20,250 bases of DNA, from the NCBI GenBank assembly GCA_019424645.1, contig JAHYZB010000018.1:25522-45771 (forward strand). Reading direction: 5' to 3'. Of this stretch, positions 16,378 to 20,250 are shown in pieces (positions within the stretch are counted from its first letter, which is position 1; each line of letters begins with the position of its first letter). The notes under the pieces were generated by a model. The model was given only the letters and a program-made list of their open reading frames with translations. It was not told the DNA's origin and searched no databases. Both the position numbers and the translations under genes were made by a program. Source of the DNA: Oxalobacter formigenes. Lineage in GTDB: Bacteria; Pseudomonadota; Gammaproteobacteria; Burkholderiales; Burkholderiaceae_D.

Positions 16378-16826
16378 GACAGCCGATTCAATTTAAATAA
16401 ATTTTTTTCAAGCGCATGACACAAGGCATTTTTCAATCCGGATGCACGCACCATTCTTTCATTCATCACATTCACATCCACAGAGCGATTTGTCTGCGCC
16501 CAGATGGAATCGGGAAAATTCCTGTCGTTTTCAAAACGGGGGATCACATGCCAGTGGAGATGGGGCACCATATTGCCCAATGAGGCGAGATTGATTTTAT
16601 CCGCGCCCATCACTTCCCGGACAATTTCCTCTACCGTCCAGACGACATTCATCAATTCAAGCCGGTCCTCTACTGGAAGGTCAGTCATTTCACGAATATG
16701 CCCATTCCATATCACACGGCAAAATCCGGGATAGTCCCTGTCATCTACCTGAATAACCCGCCATTTTGCACTTGAGAAAACCGTTTCTTCGGGTTTGAAC
16801 GAGCACAATTCACAATCATTTTTCAT
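16374..16826 (-). CDS. HIT-family nucleotide-binding protein
   Basis: This is a member of the histidine-triad hydrolase/transferase superfamily, whose members act on nucleoside phosphoramidates or dinucleotides. The triad reads VPHLHWHVIPRF with His89, His91 and His93. The N-terminus MKNDCELC has a Cys5-x-x-Cys8 pair that may bind zinc, as in many HIT proteins. The 150 residues are in the usual range. The short loop HWHVIPRFENDRNFPDSIW is typical of a subgroup found in proteobacteria whose substrate is not established. It starts 20 bases after the YqaA-like stop and overlaps ubiE by four bases, so it belongs to the same transcript. Confidence 0.9.
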   Translation of the reverse strand: MKNDCELCSFKPEETVFSSAKWRVIQVDDRDYPGFCRVIWNGHIREMTDLPVEDRLELMNVVWTVEEIVREVMGADKINLASLGNMVPHLHWHVIPRFENDRNFPDSIWAQTNRSVDVNVMNERMVRASGLKNALCHALEKNLFKLNRLS

Positions 16827-16846
16827 TTTTGAGTTTTTTCCTGCGC

Positions 16847-17338
16847 TTATCCGAGCAAGCGTGCAAATTCGCGCCAGGTTTCATTGGGGATGTAAAGCAA
16901 TAACCATGTCATTAAAAGATAGCGTACAAACTTGCCTATGGTCATATACCAGACACACGGCCAGAAAGGCAATTTCAGCCAGCCGCCCAATGTACAAAGC
17001 GGATCGCCGATCCCGGGCATCCACCCCAGCAGCATGGTCTTGGCACCGTACTTTTCCAGCCAGCCGAACCAGTGCGTTTTTCTTTCCTTGGCAAACGCCT
17101 CCTTGGCTCCGTACCCTATCCAGTAATTCAGAATACCACCCAGTGTATTGCCGATTGTGGCGACAATCATGACTGGCCAGAACATCGAAGGAGAAGAGGC
17201 GACGACGGCGAATACAGCCGGTTCCGACCCCATAGGCAATAATGTCGCCGATACAAAACAGATGATAAAGACCGACGTCAGCCCGATCTCGGGAATAGCC
17301 AGATAAGACATTAACCAGTGAACGGCAGATTCGACCAT
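16847..17338 (-). CDS. YqaA/DedA-related (VTT domain) membrane protein
   Basis: This small inner-membrane protein of the VTT (SNARE-associated/DedA) superfamily resembles YqaA. The 163 residues begin MVESAVHWLMSYLAIPEIGL and contain TLLPMGSEPAV, GNTLGGILNYWIGYGAK and WMPGIGDPLCTLGGWLKLP, followed by a last hydrophobic segment. DedA relatives are known for lipid flipping and membrane homeostasis; the YqaA subgroup has no firm role. I use the ATG at 17338. An in-frame GTG at 17401 would add 21 polar residues that look unlike a membrane-protein N-terminus. It is the first gene of the four-gene minus-strand run, divergent from ilvA. Confidence 0.87.
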   Translation of the reverse strand: MVESAVHWLMSYLAIPEIGLTSVFIICFVSATLLPMGSEPAVFAVVASSPSMFWPVMIVATIGNTLGGILNYWIGYGAKEAFAKERKTHWFGWLEKYGAKTMLLGWMPGIGDPLCTLGGWLKLPFWPCVWYMTIGKFVRYLLMTWLLLYIPNETWREFARLLG

Positions 17339-17445
17339 TTTATAAAATTTCCAATTCTTTCCATCGAAAACCGTTACGATCCGATGATGTCGTGAAAACA
17401 CACTGACCGGGATACGAAAAAAAACAAGGAGTCTTTAACGCGGAT

Positions 17446-17451
17446 TATAAT
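17446..17451 (+). promoter_or_regulatory. Putative ilvA -10 box
   Basis: A perfect TATAAT lies 35 bases before the ilvA ATG, in the 148-base divergent gap. No good -35 is seen at 16-18 bases upstream (the region reads AAACAAGG), so strength or activator use is unclear. I see no leader peptide or attenuator hairpin before ilvA. Confidence 0.45.
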
Positions 17452-17486
17452 GGTGCGTAAAATTACAGGCCTTGTCCAGCATCATT

Positions 17487-19016
17487 ATGACTGATTACTT
17501 AAAAAAAATTCTCACCGCACGTGTATACGACGTCGCAACTGAATCTCCTCTTGAATATGCACCCAGTCTTTCCGCACGCACGGAAAACCGGGTTTTGTTG
17601 AAACGTGAAGATGTGCAAAGCGTCTTCAGCTTCAAATTGAGGGGCGCTTATAACAAGATGGCCAATCTGTCCCCGGAACAACTGGCCAAAGGCGTTATCT
17701 GCGCTTCGGCTGGCAACCATGCACAGGGTGTTGCACTGTCGGCAAAACGCCTTGGCTGCAAGGCCATCATTGCGATGCCGACGACAACCCCTCCACTGAA
17801 AATCGATGCCGTCAAAGCTCACGGCGGTGACAATGTGGAAGTGGTTCTTCACGGCGATTCCTTTTCGGATACCTGTGAACATGCCCTGATGCTCGAAAAG
17901 AAACATCATCTGACCTTCATCCATCCTTTCGACGATCCGGATGTGATAGCCGGTCAAGGTACCATCGGGATGGAAATTCTTCGGCAGCACTCCAAACCCA
18001 TTCATGCCATTTTCGTTCCGATTGGCGGTGGCGGCCTGATTGCCGGGATTGCCGCCTACGTCAAGCAAATCCGCCCGGACATAAAGATTATCGGCGTCGA
18101 AACGGCGGATTCATGTGCCATGAAACAAAGTCTTGAATCCGGCAGCCGGGTGAGCCTGCCTGATGTGGGACTGTTCTCGGATGGTACCGCGGTCAAACTG
18201 GTTGGAAAAGAAACTTTCCGCATATCGAAAGATTACGTTGACGATATCGTCCTCGTCGATACGGACGACGTATGTGCCGCCATCAAGGACGTCTTTCTCG
18301 ACACCCGCAGCATTCTTGAACCGGCCGGTGCACTGGCTGTTGCAGGCATTAAAAACTATGTTGAGCAAAACGAGGAGGCCGGACACTCTGTAAAAGGTAA
18401 AACCATGGTTGCCGTCACTTCCGGTGCCAACATGAATTTCGACCGTCTGCGTTTCGTTGCGGAACGGGCCGATGTCGGCGAAAACAAGGAAGCCGTTCTG
18501 GCCGTTACCATTCCGGAAGAACGGGGCAGCTTCAAACGTTTTTGCGAACTGATCGGAAGAAGACACGTCACCGAATTCAATTACCGGATCAGCGACGAAA
18601 AGGCTGCCCATGTCTTTGTCGGTGTCGAAGTCAAAAACCGCAAGGAACAGAAAGAAATCATTGAGTCGCTCGAGAAAAACAACTACAGGACAATCGATCT
18701 GAGTGACGACGAACTCGGCAAGCTCCATATCCGTTACATGGTGGGCGGCAAGAGCCCGTTCGCAAAAGACGAATTGCTATATCGTTTCGAATTTCCGGAA
18801 CGTCCGGGAGCACTGATGCGTTTCCTGTCGTCTATGGCTCCGGAATGGAATATCAGCCTTTTCCATTATCGCAATCATGGCGCAGACTATGGACGCGTGC
18901 TGGTAGGGCTGCAGGTCCCGCAGAAAGATATGAACGCTTTCGGCGAATTCCTATCCAACATCGGTTATCCTCACTGGAACGAAAGCGATAACCCGGTTTA
19001 TCGTTTATTCCTGTAA
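17487..19016 (+). CDS. ilvA: Threonine dehydratase (biosynthetic threonine deaminase)
   Basis: This PLP enzyme converts threonine to 2-oxobutanoate and ammonia, the first step of isoleucine synthesis. The 509-residue length matches biosynthetic IlvA (E. coli 514) and not the shorter catabolic TdcB. The PLP lysine is Lys50 in SVFSFKLRGAYNKM; ASAGNHAQGVALSA and the phosphate-binding PIGGGGLIAGIAAY follow. The C-terminal part carries two ACT-like threonine-dehydratase regulatory domains (from about residue 330: VTIPEERGSFKRFCELIG and YRFEFPERPGALMRFL), the site of isoleucine and valine control in this family. The ATG at 17487 fits the family N-terminus; an in-frame TTG at 17472 is unlikely. queF follows after 21 bases. 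Confidence 0.96.
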   Translation: MTDYLKKILTARVYDVATESPLEYAPSLSARTENRVLLKREDVQSVFSFKLRGAYNKMANLSPEQLAKGVICASAGNHAQGVALSAKRLGCKAIIAMPTTTPPLKIDAVKAHGGDNVEVVLHGDSFSDTCEHALMLEKKHHLTFIHPFDDPDVIAGQGTIGMEILRQHSKPIHAIFVPIGGGGLIAGIAAYVKQIRPDIKIIGVETADSCAMKQSLESGSRVSLPDVGLFSDGTAVKLVGKETFRISKDYVDDIVLVDTDDVCAAIKDVFLDTRSILEPAGALAVAGIKNYVEQNEEAGHSVKGKTMVAVTSGANMNFDRLRFVAERADVGENKEAVLAVTIPEERGSFKRFCELIGRRHVTEFNYRISDEKAAHVFVGVEVKNRKEQKEIIESLEKNNYRTIDLSDDELGKLHIRYMVGGKSPFAKDELLYRFEFPERPGALMRFLSSMAPEWNISLFHYRNHGADYGRVLVGLQVPQKDMNAFGEFLSNIGYPHWNESDNPVYRLFL

Positions 19017-19037
19017 ACATTATTTACGGATCGGCCC

Positions 19038-19877
19038 ATGACAAGCAGTGACAATACGAAAAATTCACCACTCGGCAAATCGACGACTTATCCGACACAG
19101 TACGACGCATCGCTGCTGTTCCCGATAGAACGCAAACCAATGCGCGAAAAACTGGGCATTACCGGTTCGTTGCCCTTTTTCGGGCTTGATTTCTGGAATG
19201 CTTATGAGCTTTCATGGCTTAATCTCCGGGGCAAGCCACAGGTCGGGATCATGAATTTTTCCGTCTCGGCCGATTCTCCCAACATCGTTGAATCGAAATC
19301 CTTAAAGCTCTATCTCAATTCATTTACCCAGACCCGAATGGATGAAGTCGATGATCTGATCCAGATTTTGCGGTCTGATTTGAGTGACGCCTTTGGCTCA
19401 CCAGTTCAGGTCTCGATCCGGCAGCCGGATGTTTTTACTGCGACAAAACTGGAAGAATTGAACGGCCTGTCTCTCGACCGGCTGGATATCGGCGTCGATA
19501 AATACACCCCCGATTCCTCTTTCCTGAAAAGTAACAGCGACGAATTTCCGGTTGAAGAAACCCTTGTTTCCAACCTGCTGAAAACGAATTGCCCTGTCAC
19601 GGGGCAGCCAGACTGGGCCAGTCTGCAAATTCAGTATGTCGGCCCGCAAATCGATCAGGAGGGATTACTGAAATACATTATCAGCCTGCGTTCATCCGAA
19701 GATTTCCATGAGCAATGCGTCGAGAGGATTTTTCTGGATATCCTGAAAATGTGCAAACCACAAAGTCTGACGGTTTATGCCCGCTACACACGTCGTGGCG
19801 GCATCGATATAAATCCCTGGCGAAGCAATTTCTCATCAGGGAAAAAGCCGCAAACTCTTCGGCATGCGCGCCAGTAA
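19038..19877 (+). CDS. queF: NADPH-dependent 7-cyano-7-deazaguanine reductase, type II
   Basis: This enzyme reduces the nitrile preQ0 to the amine preQ1 in queuosine tRNA modification. The 279-residue protein is of the longer two-domain (bimodular) class, like E. coli QueF (282). The QueF motif ESKSLKLYLNSF starts at Glu85. The catalytic cysteine is Cys185 in NCPVTGQPDW, with Asp192 as the matching acid, and FHE at residues 223-225 corresponds to the conserved substrate-binding His-Glu pair. It lies 21 bases after ilvA on the same strand and is probably co-transcribed; I recall this pair as common in Burkholderiales. No other queuosine genes are in view. Confidence 0.96.
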   Translation: MTSSDNTKNSPLGKSTTYPTQYDASLLFPIERKPMREKLGITGSLPFFGLDFWNAYELSWLNLRGKPQVGIMNFSVSADSPNIVESKSLKLYLNSFTQTRMDEVDDLIQILRSDLSDAFGSPVQVSIRQPDVFTATKLEELNGLSLDRLDIGVDKYTPDSSFLKSNSDEFPVEETLVSNLLKTNCPVTGQPDWASLQIQYVGPQIDQEGLLKYIISLRSSEDFHEQCVERIFLDILKMCKPQSLTVYARYTRRGGIDINPWRSNFSSGKKPQTLRHARQ

Positions 19878-19936
19878 AACGGATGATCGGCAAGTCATCT
19901 TGAGAATCGGCATGACCTGTATCGATCAATGCGTTT

Positions 19937-19942
19937 TATAAT
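19937..19942 (+). promoter_or_regulatory. Putative -10 box for the ptsN-like gene
   Basis: A perfect TATAAT lies 26 bases before the ptsN-like ATG in the 91-base gap after queF. A weak ATGACC at 19912-19917 is a possible -35 but sits 19 bases away. The gap contains no terminator I can defend, so some read-through from queF is possible. Confidence 0.4.
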
Positions 19943-19968
19943 TCACTCCCTACAATACCGGATCAGTT

Positions 19969-20250
19969 ATGGTAACAAATCTTTCCAAAATCCTGTCTTC
20001 TGAAAACGTTGTTCTCGATCTGGAAGTATCGAGCAAGAAACGGGTATTTGAACAGGCAGGGCTCATTTTCGAGAATAATTGCGGGATTTCACGTTCTGAT
20101 GTGACCGATAATCTTTTTGCCCGCGAAAGTCTGGGTACGACAGGTCTTGGTTACGGTGTGGCTGTCCCGCACGGCAGAATCAAGGGCTTGAAAACACCAG
20201 TCGCCGCTTTCGTCAGACTGGCGACACCGATTCCTTTTGAGGCTCCCGAT
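19969..20250 (+). CDS. ptsN: PTS IIA-like nitrogen-regulatory protein, 3' part outside window
   Basis: The 94 visible codons encode the N-terminal part of an EIIA(Ntr)/PtsN-type protein, the phosphate acceptor at the end of the nitrogen PTS relay, which regulates rather than transports. The phosphorylated histidine is His68 in GYGVAVPHGRIKGLKTP, which matches PtsN (His73 in E. coli), and TTGLGYG just before it is also typical. About 55-60 residues should follow outside the window. In many betaproteobacteria ptsN sits downstream of rpoN and hpf; here its upstream neighbour is queF. Its own -10 box is proposed. A fructose-type EIIA is less likely because of the motif details. Confidence 0.9.
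   Translation, partial: MVTNLSKILSSENVVLDLEVSSKKRVFEQAGLIFENNCGISRSDVTDNLFARESLGTTGLGYGVAVPHGRIKGLKTPVAAFVRLATPIPFEAPD

Noticed and set aside
17339..17401. Upstream GTG start adding 21 residues to the YqaA-like protein
   Set aside because: The added residues are polar and basic, unlike the family N-terminus, and would push into the divergent promoter region of ilvA.
18111..18728. Minus-strand open frame of 205 codons opposite ilvA
   Set aside because: It lies wholly within the conserved regulatory and catalytic parts of ilvA and has no family resemblance.
1..20250. Possible mobile element, defence system, CRISPR array or biosynthetic cluster
   Set aside because: I saw no transposase, integrase, direct-repeat array, toxin-antitoxin pair or cluster enzymes; every sizeable coding region matches a known household family.

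Overview
The window is ordinary chromosomal DNA from a betaproteobacterium, most likely a member of the Oxalobacteraceae. This rests on recalled family resemblance: the protein sequences, the moderate GC content with an AT-rich divergent promoter region, and the gene order around ubiE/ubiB, fmdB/aspS/nudB and ilvA/queF. An Oxalobacter-like genome is my best guess, but no marker gene proves it. I see no tRNA, rRNA, CRISPR array, insertion sequence, prophage or integrase.

Layout. (1) Bases 1-7482, minus strand, carry a peptide-uptake operon. Read in the direction of transcription it encodes a periplasmic solute-binding protein, a secreted M3-family zinc metallopeptidase, two OppB/OppC-type permeases, and a fused double-ATPase subunit that runs off the left edge. 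The organisation resembles yejABEF, with a peptidase gene inserted after the binding-protein gene. (2) An AT-rich divergent intergenic region (7483-7740) separates this operon from a plus-strand periplasmic parvulin, which ends at a strong bidirectional terminator (8541-8574). (3) Bases 8607-11321, minus strand, carry fmdB-like zinc ribbon, aspS and nudB, with a hairpin at the aspS/nudB junction that covers the nudB ribosome-binding site. (4) A sodium:solute symporter (11376-12815) lies between this group and ubiB. (5) Bases 12973-17338, minus strand, carry ubiB and, upstream of it, a four-gene run (YqaA-type membrane protein, HIT protein, ubiE, Tim44-like protein) that ends in its own terminator. 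(6) Bases 17487-20250, plus strand, carry ilvA, queF and the start of a ptsN-like gene.

The genes are mostly housekeeping: quinone synthesis and its accessory kinase-like protein, aspartyl-tRNA synthesis, folate precursor synthesis, isoleucine synthesis, queuosine synthesis and envelope protein folding. The aspartyl-tRNA synthetase carries the residues of a non-discriminating enzyme, so it probably also supplies Asp-tRNA(Asn) for the amidotransferase route. The most suggestive functional unit is the peptide operon, where periplasmic trimming of oligopeptides and their import seem to be coupled genetically. I found no convincing previously undescribed system. The best leads are that operon, the regulatory hairpins and inverted repeats, and the compacted ubi/asp neighbourhood, which lacks genes I would expect there from related betaproteobacteria.
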